Positions 12,391 through 23,260 of a stretch of DNA of 64,000 nt are shown piece by piece. Each line of letters starts with the position of its first letter. The stretch's first letter is position 1. The position numbers and the translations under genes were made by a program. The stretch spans positions 1,051,523-1,115,522 of the forward strand of contig NW_006767435.1 of assembly GCF_000264995.1 (NCBI RefSeq), given 5' to 3'. This DNA comes from Punctularia strigosozonata HHB-11173 SS5 (lineage: Eukaryota; Basidiomycota; Agaricomycetes; Corticiales; Punctulariaceae). The notes under the pieces are model-generated. The model saw only the letters and a program-made list of their open reading frames with translations, ran no database searches and was not told the origin of the DNA.

Positions 12391-12868
12391 CGGGTAGGCG
12401 GACAGGTTTGGTACGGGATGCGGCCCGTGTTTTCACGGCCCGCCTACCTTCTGCCGTCTGCTAGGAAGGAGGCGCCACACCATTAAATTACCCAAAAAGG
12501 CTCGTCGTCCGGTGCTTATTTGATTTTGGTTCATGACGTTGCGGTGTTGCGCCAAGCCTCCTCCAGCGGTCCTCCTCGTTCCCGATAACCATCGGGCTCC
12601 ACTCTGTTCAGCATTTTCTCTTCCTCTGGACTCTGACGCCATGCAACGCCTCGCGACGACGTCCGCTCCTCCCCAGCATCTCAACGGCATACATTTTTGA
12701 CGTCACCGCCATCATAACCGCAGCTCACATGCATCCTCCGGTCGCGTTATAAAATGTGCAGACAAGCAACTGGCGAGACCGTTTCGCCCCCTCGACTATC
12801 GTCGGACGTGCCCTTGAGCGCCAGCGCTCGAAGTGATTCTTGCACTCCATCTGAACTGAGCGACCAAC

Positions 12869-14381
12869 ATGCAGTCTGTGCGCCTTGCGCTAGTGCTCGC
12901 TGCGGCATCGACGGTCCTTGCGGCGCCACAAGCAGTTTCCTCTCTGACGTCTGCAGCTGCATCGGCGGCTTCCAGCGTCACCAGCGATGCAGGGTCGATC
13001 GTTTCGTCCATAACGTCCGACGTTGCGAAGGCGTTGCCTAGTACGTAACACACCATTTCGACTTTGGAGACTCAATAGTCTGACCCATACATCCAGCCGT
13101 GCTAGGGAACTGGCCAAGCCTGAGTGACATCGAGAAGAAACTCAACCTGAATGACTCGGAGATCAATAGTCTGCCTCCGTCTGCGCTGATGATCCCTTCG
13201 TATGCGAATTTTACGCCTTCGGGGTACGTCTTGCGCCATGCACTTCGCAACTGTCAAAATGCTTAATACGACTTTTCAGATGGAACGTCCGCTTCTATGG
13301 CCTTGTCTATAAACAACCGAACGTCTCCACCGACGACCTCGACTCCATCATCGATGGCCTCAAGACAAAAAACCTAAACAACACCCAGAAAGCGCTCCTA
13401 CAGAACCGGACGCAGGCGCTCGCTGCGATCCCGATCTCCCGCGCGAACGTCTCCGCGATCGTCAAGCTAAACGGCACGCTCGCCACGCCGGGGGGTGGTA
13501 TCGGCCTCAATACATCTGACGAAGTCGGCGAACTCGACGAGTTCCGGATTATCCCTGGTTTGAACAGCAACAAGTCCGTCTCGAACGTACAAGTTGCTGA
13601 GATCGGCATCCTGGACGTGGACGGACCGGGCAACACGACTACGCTCCTGGTACCGGAAACGGGCATCTCTGTCGTCTCCGACATCGACGACGTCCTGCGC
13701 ATCACCAAGGTCTACGTCCCGAACCAAGGCCTCTTCAACTCGTTCGTGCAGCCGTACGTCAACGTGCCCGGCATGACGGAGCTCTTCGCCTCCTGGCTGA
13801 AGAAGCTCCCGGGCGTGTCCTTCCATTACGACACCACCACGCCCGTCGAGCTCACGCGGACCTACGTCGAGTACCTCTTCGACAACTTCCCTCTCGGCTC
13901 GCTCGAGATGCGGCCGGTGAACCTCACCGAGCCCTCGCAGATCCTCGACGCGCGCCTCGACTCGCTCGTCCGGCTCTACCAGACCTTCCCCCAGCGCAAG
14001 TTCGTCCTCGTCGGCGACACCTCGTCCTCCACCCTCCTCTCCGCCTACCCGAACGTGACGCAGACGTTCCCGAACCAGACGCAGTGCATCTTCATCCGCA
14101 ACACGTCCGCGACGGACGCGGACGACAAGCTGCCGTACAGCACGAAGGAGTTTCAGAACCTCAATTCGAGCATGTACTTCTTTTATCGCACGCCCGAGGA
14201 TATCGTGAACCTCGACGTCGCGAACAGAGAGTGCGTGAACGCGAGCGTGCCCCAGAACGTGTCGTTTGGAGAGCAGGGCGGGCCGTTCAAGAGCGGCGCG
14301 GCGGCGGCTTGGGCGACGGCTTCCCGCTCAAGCTGGGTTGCAGCTCTCGTTGCTCTGGCGCTCGGCGTTACGTTGACTTGA
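12869..14381 (+). CDS. Secreted App1/DUF2183-type phosphatase
   Basis: Three exons (12869..13040, 13097..13223, 13280..14381) give 466 residues. The protein has a clear signal peptide (RLALVLAAASTVLAAPQA), a Ser/Ala-rich stretch, about a dozen N-glycosylation sites, and the App1 phosphatidate-phosphatase core: VVSDIDDVLRIT (HAD-type DxDD loop), SWLKKLPGVSFHY, LRLYQTFP-like helix, and KFVLVGDTSSST. Yeast App1 dephosphorylates phosphatidate at cortical actin patches in the cytosol. Here the signal peptide and the hydrophobic C-terminal tail (SSWVAALVALALGVTLT), which resembles a GPI-anchor signal, point to the cell surface. The usual Thr after the second Asp pair is Val. Substrate is unknown; phospholipid or another phosphomonoester are possible. 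Confidence 0.88.
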
Positions 14382-15775
14382 GCATGACATTGACCTACAA
14401 CATCCCACAAGGACTTTCGGTATGGGCCCGTTGGGCCGCACGTTACTCGTCGTGCTTTGTGTGGCAGCAGCCTCATGGAAGAACCAACTCTGTATTGTAT
14501 TTGCATGCATGTATTGGTATCAAGAGTTGACAGAACGACTCACCTTAATCCGAGACGTGAAGGACGACCGCGTAGTCCCTCGGCGCCACCGAGAAAACCA
14601 AGATATGTCATGTTATATTTCATTGGTATGAAGCGAGCGTCCATTTCGCAGTCCTGTGTTCCGGGAAGCGCCGACTTATAATATGAGTAAATGAACTTGT
14701 TGACGTATACAACCCTGTGTAGTGGCGCATAGCAGAGAGCAGCCACATCGAGGGGTAATTGCCGACACGACATATGTACTCTAGTTTGAAATTCAATCGC
14801 CCCTCAGTGACGCGCCGCGCCGCGTTCCTCTCTGCCTCTTTGCTATCTGCTTGTGTGTGCAACCCCACAGCACCCGGCGTATAACACTGCTGGGAACGAT
14901 GGTGCACATTGTCGTATCGCGGGCTTTTGATGCTCATCTTCTGTCAAAATCGACAGGCTACGGACGGAGGTGGAAGGGAGGGAGTAACGAGACGGGTCCT
15001 GTAATATACACAGTATGGTTAAGCTCTTCGCACTACCGTGGAACGAGGGCAGAACCAATGGATTATGTACCTGTAATATACACAGTATGGTTAACTACAG
15101 GAATGTGAATAAGTGTCCGTATACAGTCAATGGATATAATGTAGACTCACGCTCTTCGCACTACCGTGGAACGAGGGCAGAACGAAGAGCGCGGTTGCGA
15201 CAACAGGCAGATATTACAGTCACGTCCACATCAGTAAAGCACACGTAAACAAAGGGAGATAAGTGTCCATGCACCAATGAGACGGCGAGACCCACTCATC
15301 CTCCGCGCTGACCCACTGATCTTCCGCGCAGGGCTTGTACTTCAACATCTTCCTCTGCTCGGCTACGGTCTATCCGTGGAGTTTTCAGCCAACACGGATC
15401 GCCTTTTCTGCCCGGCTTCATACAGTATCGCTTCGAATGACGGTCCATGCTGCTGGATGCCCACCCATGTGATCGCAAAACCAATATAGAGCTGCACCTT
15501 GCAGTTAATCTCGGCCTCATACCGGTGAGACTGGACGATCAGAAGTACCTAGGACGGACAACGAGGTTTTCATATCGCCAGCTGGTTAAATGTCATCTGA
15601 CGCGACGACCATGAGCTGCTCCCAGCTTCTCTGTGAGTTCTGATTTGGATTGGAGCAATAGCCTTCCTGACCCTATCTGAACCAGGACAAGTCGCCCATA
15701 AATACGCTTTGCACCCATCGCCCACTCACGTCGCATCCCATTGCGACATTCCCTTGTCTCAATTCTCACCCACCG
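14382..15775. other. Intergenic, mostly featureless
   Basis: No coding region was recognised. The stretch holds the phosphatase 3' end, a short duplicated segment near 15.0-15.2 kb (listed separately) and, in its last 150 bp, a likely promoter for the GMC-like gene with a TAAATA-type AT box near 15699. Confidence 0.5.
14998..15186 (+). repeat. Imperfect tandem duplication
   Basis: A unit starting CCTGTAATATACACAGTATG at 14998 recurs at 15070. A second block (CTCTTCGCACTACCGTGGAA onward, about 32 bp) occurs at 15025 and 15151. The second copy is split by about 55 bp of extra sequence, so the pair looks like a tandem duplication followed by an insertion. Confidence 0.75.
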
Positions 15776-17639
15776 ATGGACGACAACTCTGACCTTGAGG
15801 CTACGAAAGCCCGTGCTAGCTTCGTGGAAGCGTTTGCGCCGAACACGGCGCCAGCCGCCGCAGCCGCATCCTACAACAACCCATTCGACCTTGTCATTAT
15901 CGGATCGGGCATGGGCGGAGGTGTACTGGCATCCGACCTCATCGACAAGAACATACAGCTCATGACCGATACGTCATCTGTCACAGTGCGCAAAGTGGCC
16001 GTAGACGCCGCGGCTCTCTTTAGTGCAGTCCTACGGTTCATCTGCGGGAACGACAAAGAGGATCCAAGGGCAATCTCTGGCATACGAAAGCAAGCCGCTG
16101 ATCTATGCGAGAAGATCGTCCGGCTCTCCGCGCCTGATGACGTCGTGAACGACTTGGTTTCCGATGTGCGACGGCGTGCAGCCGATCTTTTCGAGAACCT
16201 GGCGAGCGCCGCTGGTTCACCCGCAGAAGTGCAGGATCTCGCGGTGCAAGGGCAAAAACTCATCGCCGATCTTGTCGAGATCACCCCGGATGCCTACAAC
16301 GGAGACATGGCCAGAGACCTTCTTTCCAAAGCTCGGGCCCTTTTCGAGAGCGTGGCGAAAGCGGCCATCGACGTCGAGCCTGTCCCCGATGCAACCAAAA
16401 AAGAAATCTTAAGGCAGGCCGAAAATGTTTTCACGAAAATCGTACAATACGTTCGTGTCCTTTTCATCGTCTGTATCGAGCTCCCTCCTGATTAATATTC
16501 GCTTACGACAGCGCACTCGTCCACGGAGGATTCTCGTCATCGAGCGAGGGGGCATCATCTACCCATCGTACAGCCTGAATGGTCCTCATCCTACGGGGAA
16601 TCCCGCAGACCAGGCCAACGACATCATCTACAGGCGATTCACACAACACTTTGGGCTCCATCCAAACATGAGACCTCAATGCGCTGCTCGTAACTGCTGC
16701 TCCTGTAGGAGAGGCTGCGAAGGACAATATCCAACTTGTCCTTGTACCAGGCCATGCGACAGGCTATGCGACAAGCCATGCGGCAGGCCACGCGAGCCAC
16801 GCGACAAGCCATGCGATTGTGTCAAGACATGGCAGGGCGGTGGAATTTTCATGCTCGGAGGGCGGAGTACCGTATGGGGTCTCTTTTCTCCCAGGTACGT
16901 GATAGTTTGACTCGTATTCTATGCCGGCGTTGACGGTTTGTTCATCAGAATTGCGCCAGAGACCTTGAAGAGCCATTGGCCGGAGGCTGTTCGCGATGAC
17001 CTCGCTAGGCCTTCGGGCTCATACTACCGAAGGGCGGAAGCAACGATGCGACTCTCTTACCCGACTACCTTACCCCTGCATCAACTTGTGATCAATAAGT
17101 TAAATGTTTCCATCGCCAGCTCCGCCGTCAAGGATAAGGACGATCAGTCGAAGTCGAAGTCCTGCAAGGACAAGGTCGATCAGCCGAAGTCGGCATCCTG
17201 CAAGGACAAGATCGATTCCTGGCCGCTGCCTGAAACGCAATGGCAATGGGGCAGAATCTCCTCCCAATTCCGCCACGATCGGAATTTTACCTTCGCCGAA
17301 GGCGCGTTCAGTACCGTGGACCGTCTTCTGACCGTCGCGATGATGAATCATCCAACGGAAGACGTTAGAGAGGACTTTGACGATGTACCTCCAGGCGGAG
17401 CACACATCCTGGTCAATACTCAAGTGCACCGATTCGAACCGGCACTGGGCTGCGAAGAATCTGTCTCCTCGCGGCCTTGCGTTGTTGTCAGAACGGTCGA
17501 TGGTCGAGACACATTGCCAAAGGAGTACAAGATCTATTATCACCATGCCGTCCTTTGTGCGGGCAGCGTCGAGAGCGCCGGCATACTTCTGCGAAGCGTC
17601 AATGGCGACCCGACTCGGTGCGGCGACGAATTCGCCTAG
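15776..17639 (+). pseudogene. GMC-like flavoprotein with helical insert, C-terminally truncated paralogue
   Basis: Exons 15776..16450, 16512..16894 and 16949..17639 join in phase to 582 residues. The protein opens with an FAD-binding loop (FDLVIIGSGMGGG), then about 165 residues of helical repeats (AADLCEKIVRL, AADLFENLASA, ARALFESVAKA). Next come the second beta-strand ILVIERGG, GGRSTVWGLF, and the middle of a GMC-type fold up to HAVLCAGSVESAGILLRS. It then stops; the paralogue at 49978..55793 goes on for about 350 more residues that carry the catalytic region. Both intron positions match that paralogue. A Cys-rich stretch (PCDRLCDKPCG type) comes from a DNA microrepeat at about 16740-16820 and is absent from the paralogue. 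It is probably a non-functional relic. An N-terminal-only product is possible but would lack the active site. Confidence 0.75.
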
Positions 17640-18134
17640 TAGTTGTGCAGACGTAGTGGCGAATACGCAAATAGACGCCCCTCATGACATGGGAAAGCGC
17701 GGCCACAGATCAGCCCAGCTCCGGGCCGGCGTGATGGAGACCAAAAATGGTCGGGGCTATGTCAGCAGTGTCCGTTTATGTTAGCTGTGTCCGTTTCAAT
17801 ACATCACAGCTTCTTCGTGTAAATTTGTACGTCAATTGAAAGCATCGCCATGAAAACAAATGCTGCAAATAGAATCGGCTAAACTAATGGACCATGCGGA
17901 CGCTGTGCTTCTCAGGTCTCCAGGCTACTGCGGAAAGAAGCTGCCAACTAATGATGGCCCCTGTACCATGTGGAAGGTGATGCTTCTTTGTCGTCCTGTT
18001 TCCACACCAGACATGGTAAGATCCTTCTTGGTATCACTTAGTAGTGAAGCATAGGCAGTAACTGAGGCGTAGAATCATGATGTTAAAGGGACAGGAGTCC
18101 GTAACCAGGGCACATGCTCCGTCCGTGAACACCG
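17640..18134. other. No gene recognised
   Basis: Unique-looking sequence between the truncated flavoprotein gene and the minisatellite. No similarity to the lost C-terminal part of the flavoprotein can be seen on either strand. Confidence 0.5.
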
Positions 18135-18845
18135 CATGACATGAGGCGATAAGCTATGCTCTATCCGTGGATACCGCATGGTACGTTCGAGATCCATCAG
18201 CATGCTGTGTGAACGGAATGGAAACATATTTTGGGGGTCATGATGGAGGTGATGAGTTATGCTCCGTCCGTGGATACCGCATGGTACGTTCGAGATCCAT
18301 CAGCATGCTGTGTGAACGGAATGGAAACATATTTTGGGGGTCATGATAGAGGCGATGAGTTATGCTCCGTCTGTGGATATCGCATGGTACGTTCAAGATC
18401 CATCAGCATGCTGTGTGAACAGAATGGAAACATATTTTGGGGTCATGATGGAGGCGATAAGCTATGCTCCATCCGTGGATACCGTATGGTACGTTCAAGA
18501 TCCATCAGCATGCTGTGTGAATGGAATGGAAACATATTTTGGGGGTCATGATGGAGGCGATGAGTTATGCTCCGTCCGTGGATACCGCATGGTACGTTCA
18601 AGATCCATCAGCATGCTGTGTGAACGGAATGGAAACATACTTTGGGGGTCATGATAGAGGCGATGAGTTATGCTCCGTCTGTGGATATCGCATGGTACGT
18701 TCAAGATCCATCAGCATGCTGTGTGAACAGAATGGAAACATATTTTGGGGTCATGATGGAGGCGATAAGCTATGCTCCATCCGTGGATACCGCATGGCAC
18801 GTTCGAGATCAATCAGCATGCTGTGTAAACTGAATGGAAACACGT
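18135..18845 (+). repeat. Minisatellite, 103-bp unit, 7 copies, with 309-bp higher-order period
   Basis: Seven units of about 103 bp start near 18141, 18245, 18348, 18450, 18553, 18656 and 18758. Each contains CATCAGCATGCTGTGTGAAC. Three unit types can be told apart (GAGTTATGCTCCGTCCGTGG, GAGTTATGCTCCGTCTGTGG, AAGCTATGCTCCATCCGTGG). Units 2-4 and 5-7 repeat the same order, so a three-unit block of about 309 bp has been duplicated. The open frames across it are by-products of the repeat. Confidence 0.92.
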
Positions 18846-19221
18846 TCACTTCGAAGCGAACGTTCACCAGGGAATCTCGGGCATTCTTCGCCGCTTTACT
18901 ACCAAATGTATGCGTGCGTGCATTAGCTGTGCCAACTGAATGGAACAGAACCTCGCCTCCTTGCCCAATAACCCCAAAACGGGCATTTTGATATCTATCA
19001 CCAGGCATTTGATATCACCAGGACGAATGGACGGACGGATCATGACAGATTGATAGAAGCGAGGCAGTGTGGGATCGAAACACCACACCATAGCAACGTG
19101 GAGGAAACGAAGTTGCGGTATCTCTGGACCAGACGGTCATGAGACACATGCCCCCAAAGCGAGGCAGTGTGAGATCGTTAGATATTCACACAGACTCAAC
19201 TGGCTCACTCGAAGGTCATAA
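18846..19221. other. Spacer before the Harbinger element
   Basis: No gene. Small local duplications are present (GAGGCAGTGTGGGATCG near 19062 and a near copy near 19160; GGCATTTGATATCACCAGG with a partial copy just upstream). The last three bases, TAA at 19219..19221, are the putative target-site duplication of the transposon that follows. Confidence 0.55.
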
Positions 19222-19290
19222 GGGCCTGTTCGGTAGCAGGTCCAAACAGCGCTGAACGGTGTTCAGCGCTGAAAAGCTGATAATCGCGCA
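19222..19290 (+). repeat. Left terminal inverted repeat of the Harbinger element
   Basis: It starts GGGCCTGTTCGGTAGCAGG and includes an internal palindrome around CAGCGCTGAAC/GTTCAGCGCTG. It matches the reverse complement of 47752..47820 at 68 of 69 positions. Confidence 0.9.
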
Positions 19291-19386
19291 GTGCCACGTG
19301 CACCCGTTACAGGCGTGGGAGTCACGCCCTGCGTCGTGATTCTGGTGATTGTCGCGATCACTCTGTATCGTACTTCACATAACAAT

Positions 19387-20758
19387 ATGCCACCCGTACA
19401 AGACAATTATCCAAACGAGGAGCAGAAGAGGCTCATCTTGGTTGCTGCTGTGACTGCTGTCATCAATACCATCTGTGCTGCTGTTGCGATCACTGCTACT
19501 CCACTTGTTGATCGTATTCCTTATCACACATCTGCTCTTTCTGGATATGGATGGGTCTTGGAGCTCATCGATGGGCATCCTGACAGGATCAAGAATGAGC
19601 TTGGCATGCAGAAGCATGTTTTCCTTGGTCTGATTGCCGCACTTCAGATGGCAGGCCTTTCAGATTCACGTAATATCACCCTTCGGGAGAAGACAGCTAT
19701 TTTCTTGTACATGTCTGTGACTGGACTCCGGATCCGTCATGTTGCGGAGCGGTTTCAACACTCCAATGAAACTATATCCCGGTTAGTACTCAAGATCAGG
19801 TTGTTTATAACAACCACTAAATGTTCCTCCTAGGTACTATCGTGAAATTTTGACAGCCCTCACTTCATTCCCCTTCCACAACACCTACGTCTATCTCCCA
19901 AGTCATGATGCCCCTGTTCCCGAGGCCATAAGAAGAAATCCAAAATGGTTTCCCTACTTTGAGACTGTCCTTGGGGCTATTGATGGGACTCATGTGCGGT
20001 GCTGCCCATCTCTGGAAGAGCGTGCACTAGCACGTGATCGCAAGGGCCAGGTTACACAAAACTGCCTTGCAGCATGCAGCTTTGACTTGCGGTTCTTATA
20101 CATCCTTAGTGGATGGGATGGGGTTGCATCAGATGCACTCATGTTCAATGATGCTCGCACCAGCAATTTTCTGATACCACCTGGGCGGCGGTACCTCGCA
20201 GATGCTGGATTTGGCATCTGTGATGCCCTTCTGGTCCCGTACAGAAATGTCTGTTATCACCTTGCAGAGTGGGGGCGTGCTGCAGTCAGGTGAGCTCTAG
20301 CTCAGCTTCAGTTCTTCAGTTACTGACCATCTGATAGACCGGAGAACAGTCAGGAATTATACAATCTACGTCATGCCAGTGCTCGTAATGTGGTTGAACG
20401 TATATTTGGTATCCTCAAGTGTCGATTCCGGTATATTTTAACCGCTAGAAATAATGATATGCTGACTTTTTGTCTCAGGATACTGGACTGTCCTCCAGAG
20501 TTCGACATGAGTATTCAAGCTCGAATACCTCCAGCACTTGCTGCCATTCACAACTTCATTCGTCAGCATGACCCTGGCGAACTCGGAGATTTTCATGATA
20601 TTGTCAACAATGTACCTGTCCATGATGACCTTGGCGAACTCGGTCATGGACCAGCAACACGGGCTGAACGCCTCCGTGCAACAGCAGATTGGGATGCAAT
20701 TGCGGAAGCGATGTGGGTTGATTATCAAGCCTACACAAGACAGCACCACTACGGATAG
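19387..20758 (+). CDS. PIF/Harbinger DDE transposase
   Basis: Four exons (19387..19781, 19834..20289, 20338..20430, 20479..20758) join in phase to 407 residues with no internal stop. The protein has the DDE_Tnp_4 layout: an N-terminal helix-turn-helix region (TGLRIRHVAERFQHSNETIS), first catalytic Asp in GAIDGTHV (about residue 182), second Asp in GWDGVASDALMF (about 232), and the Glu in NVVERIFGILKCRF (about 305). A region ending IPPALAAIHNFIRQHD follows. It would cut and paste the element together with the Myb-like partner, which binds the terminal repeats. An upstream ATG at 19291 is in frame but adds a hydrophobic leader not usual for the family, so 19387 was chosen. Confidence 0.9.
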
Positions 20759-20777
20759 CTACTTGCTATGTAGTACT

Positions 20778-21045
20778 AACTATAAAAAAGAATTATTGAA
20801 TGCTGTAGTTTGGGAAAGGAATGATATCTCGCTCAAGCGCCGTTGCAACCACAGCTTGTGCAGTTCTCCATCAGTCAGACCGAGGTAAGTATCAGCATGC
20901 TTGACATCATTAGTGAACAAGTCCACAAGCTCCATCTTCTCGAGTCCCGTGAGATGAGACTCGAGTTCTTGAAGCTTGTGAATAGCGGCATGTTTGCGAT
21001 GCGGCGTAGGAATAGGTGCGGAACTGCTCAAATACCTCAAGTTTA
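20778..21045 (-). pseudogene. Harbinger Myb-like partner protein, C-terminal part
   Basis: The minus-strand frame ending at 20780 reads KHAAIHKLQELESHL, MELVDLFTNDVKHADTYLGL and LHKLWLQRRLSE. This is the typical C-terminal end of the Myb/SANT-type second gene of fungal Harbinger elements, which binds the terminal repeats and carries the transposase to them. Its 3' end faces that of the transposase gene, as expected. The frame breaks off just above 21045, and the N-terminal parts are found about 25 kb away at 46505..47603. Confidence 0.65.
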
Positions 21046-22176
21046 AATTAATTCGGTAGCTTTCATTTCAGTTAGCAGTATATATATATATATTTTTCAA
21101 GTAGAATAGACTAAACATGTACCTTAAAACTAGCCCAGGAAAGTCTGACCATATCAGGAAAGGATTACCAAGCAGCACCCAATCTTGGTCAGCATATGAC
21201 AAACCATGACTCAGCTGAGTCAGAAGCTGACTCAGCACTGCTAAGATGACTAATGTGACTCAGAAAACTGGCCTAGCTAAGGAGTATAAAATGTAGCCGA
21301 ACCGGCATGAATGAGCAATCAATCAGTTCCACTCTAATCACGCCCGGCAGTCGTCTGCCGAACCCTCTCTGTCAGGCCTCGAGTGCCTGGACAGCTCCTC
21401 TATCGACTCTACACAGCCGCCGTAGGCTGTTCGAATTCGTTTCCCTCGCTCTATCGTCTTCGCGACCAAAGGAACAACTGACCTCTCTCTCTTTATTTTT
21501 TTTAGGAACTTCGACGCTCGGCACGTCTCACAAGACCTCAACACAGGATCCCTCAAGCCTTCCATTTAGGCCCACTCACATCTTACCGTTTATAGGTATC
21601 GCCGACGAGCTCACAAGAAGCTTGTCCCATCAAATTCAAGTCAGGTTCAATAACCGACGGCCAACTGAGCAATCCCCGACTTAGGTAGCCCGGGACCTCA
21701 GGAGTTTGTGCTTTTGGCAGAAGAAGCTGAAGAATCGGCACTATACCTCTATCGCCTCAAGAATTCCTCTCGCCTCTTCAACACAGCCACTCACACAAAA
21801 CTCGTTCGACAACGCCCCGACAGAGCAGCCGCAATGGTCTCACCGAATTCACTGAGATTCGTGCCAAGGCCATTGATAGCTGACAAAACGGTGTCATGAG
21901 CTCGGCGTTGGGGCCGGGGTTGACTCCGCCCGACGTTTCTTGTTCGACAACAAAACAGATGGTGCCGTCGAACATGGTGTACTGCTCCGGTCACTGGTTG
22001 CAGGTGTCATGTGAGGTGGAGCCTGAGGAAGCGGCCCAGCACCTGGATAAGATGGAGTGCGAGGTGGCAGGTCGACGTAGGGCAAAGGCGAAGCACGGGG
22101 TGAAGGTGTTGACTCCTATAAAACATGATGTCACTCTGGCAACACATAAGACAAACGGCGTACCCAATCGTCCGGT
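21046..22176 (+). mobile_element. Possible LTR-retrotransposon remnant
   Basis: This block has promoter-like features in the arrangement of a long terminal repeat: palindromic GACTCAGCTGAGTCA-type motifs at about 21207-21240, a TATA-like box (GTATAAAATG) near 21285, and then a long leader-like segment with no sustained reading frame. No diagnostic protein region was recognised and no second repeat was found in the window. The family cannot be named and the assignment is weak. If right, it is an old, incomplete copy. Confidence 0.25.
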
Positions 22177-22460
22177 CATCTGAAAAAATCTTGATCTATA
22201 TAGCTGCCCCTCAGAGCTATGAACACTATTGTCGTGCTATGGATGCTATATAGAAGTCGCCCAGTTGCTATATAGTGCTATGGTCGCTATGTAGAAGTAG
22301 GTCAGTTGCTATATAGTGCTATATAGTAATTATAGGTAATATAGTTCAAAGTACTAGCTACATAGTGATACATAGCTCATAGGTGCAGTCAACATAGCAC
22401 CCATAGATTTGGTATGTATCTGTATAGTGGTGATAGCAGGGCTCCCAACTTACACCTTCC
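22177..22460 (+). repeat. CTATATAG-rich subterminal array, left copy
   Basis: The palindrome CTATATAG or a one-base variant recurs about a dozen times (GCTATATAGTGCTATGGTCG, GTTGCTATATAGTGCTATAT). Copies are separated by short unique spacers, so it is a motif array rather than a strict tandem repeat. Confidence 0.8.
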
Positions 22461-22639
22461 ATGATCTAAGTCAGTCTCAGGTCTTGAACTGTAATGTTAG
22501 CCTATACATTGTCAGATATATGCATGAATAAACTATGTACAAGGTTGCTAAGTGTCAAGGAGCTTATGGACTATATGAGACACAGTGGCCAACGCGGACT
22601 TAAAGATTCAACGCAAACCCATGCGTCACGTGACCTGGC

Positions 22640-23260
22640 TGTGACGCGTGTTTGCCCTCCGCGCTGGCAAATGTGGCTTGCTGTCTCAGCCCACCGCGCT
22701 GGCAAATGCGTACGACTCAGCGCTGGCAAATGCGCCCGGCGCCGCGCTTGCCAGTGCGCACATCATCGCGCAAGTCTCCACGCCTGCCCCGACCCTTTGA
22801 GTGCCCACCCCGCCCCTGCCGTCTGCCCTTCCCCAAGCGCGAGCCGCCAATGCGGTCGCGCTCGGCGCTGCTTCCACCCCTCGCCCCTGGCGTCTCAGCC
22901 CTGGCAGCCAAATGTGTACAGGGAGGTGCAAAACTTCGGCATGGAATGTAGAAAAAATCATGATAAAGACACAGCCTCCTGACCTGTACATGACATTCTG
23001 GTCAGTCAGCCATGCGCCTGTACACGGTATGTGTACACACTGGGGCCAGTACATGGTACGTGTACATGCGGGGAACAGTACGCAGTACGTGTACACGGCA
23101 CACGTCCATGGACCAGTCAGCGCCTGTACACGGTGCCTGTACACGGTGCCTGTACACAGTGCCTGAAAACAGACATATCAGTCAGCAGCAACCGTACACG
23201 GGAGCAAGGCCCTGTATTTGGAACAGGTAGGTACACAGGAAACCTCAAATGGTCGTGCGG
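22640..23260 (+). repeat. GGCAAATG, GAGCCGCCAA and TGTACA motif arrays, left
   Basis: First come four or five copies of GCGCTGGCAAATG-like units (22650-22760), then one GCGAGCCGCCAATGCGGTCG unit (22840-22880). These are followed by repeated CCTGTACACGGTG/TGTACACGG units (22984-23165). The second and third motif types recur near 44.15-45.48 kb in mirrored order. Reading frames across this stretch are compositional. Confidence 0.75.

Noticed and set aside
16680-16860. Metallothionein-like Cys-rich protein
   Set aside because: The Cys codons come from a short DNA microrepeat inside exon 2 of the flavoprotein gene, not from a separate gene.
18231-18991. Three overlapping frames with repeated MetGluThr-type peptides; also thought of as a CRISPR-like array
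   Set aside because: The units are contiguous 103-bp tandem repeats with no unique spacers, and this is a eukaryotic nuclear sequence.
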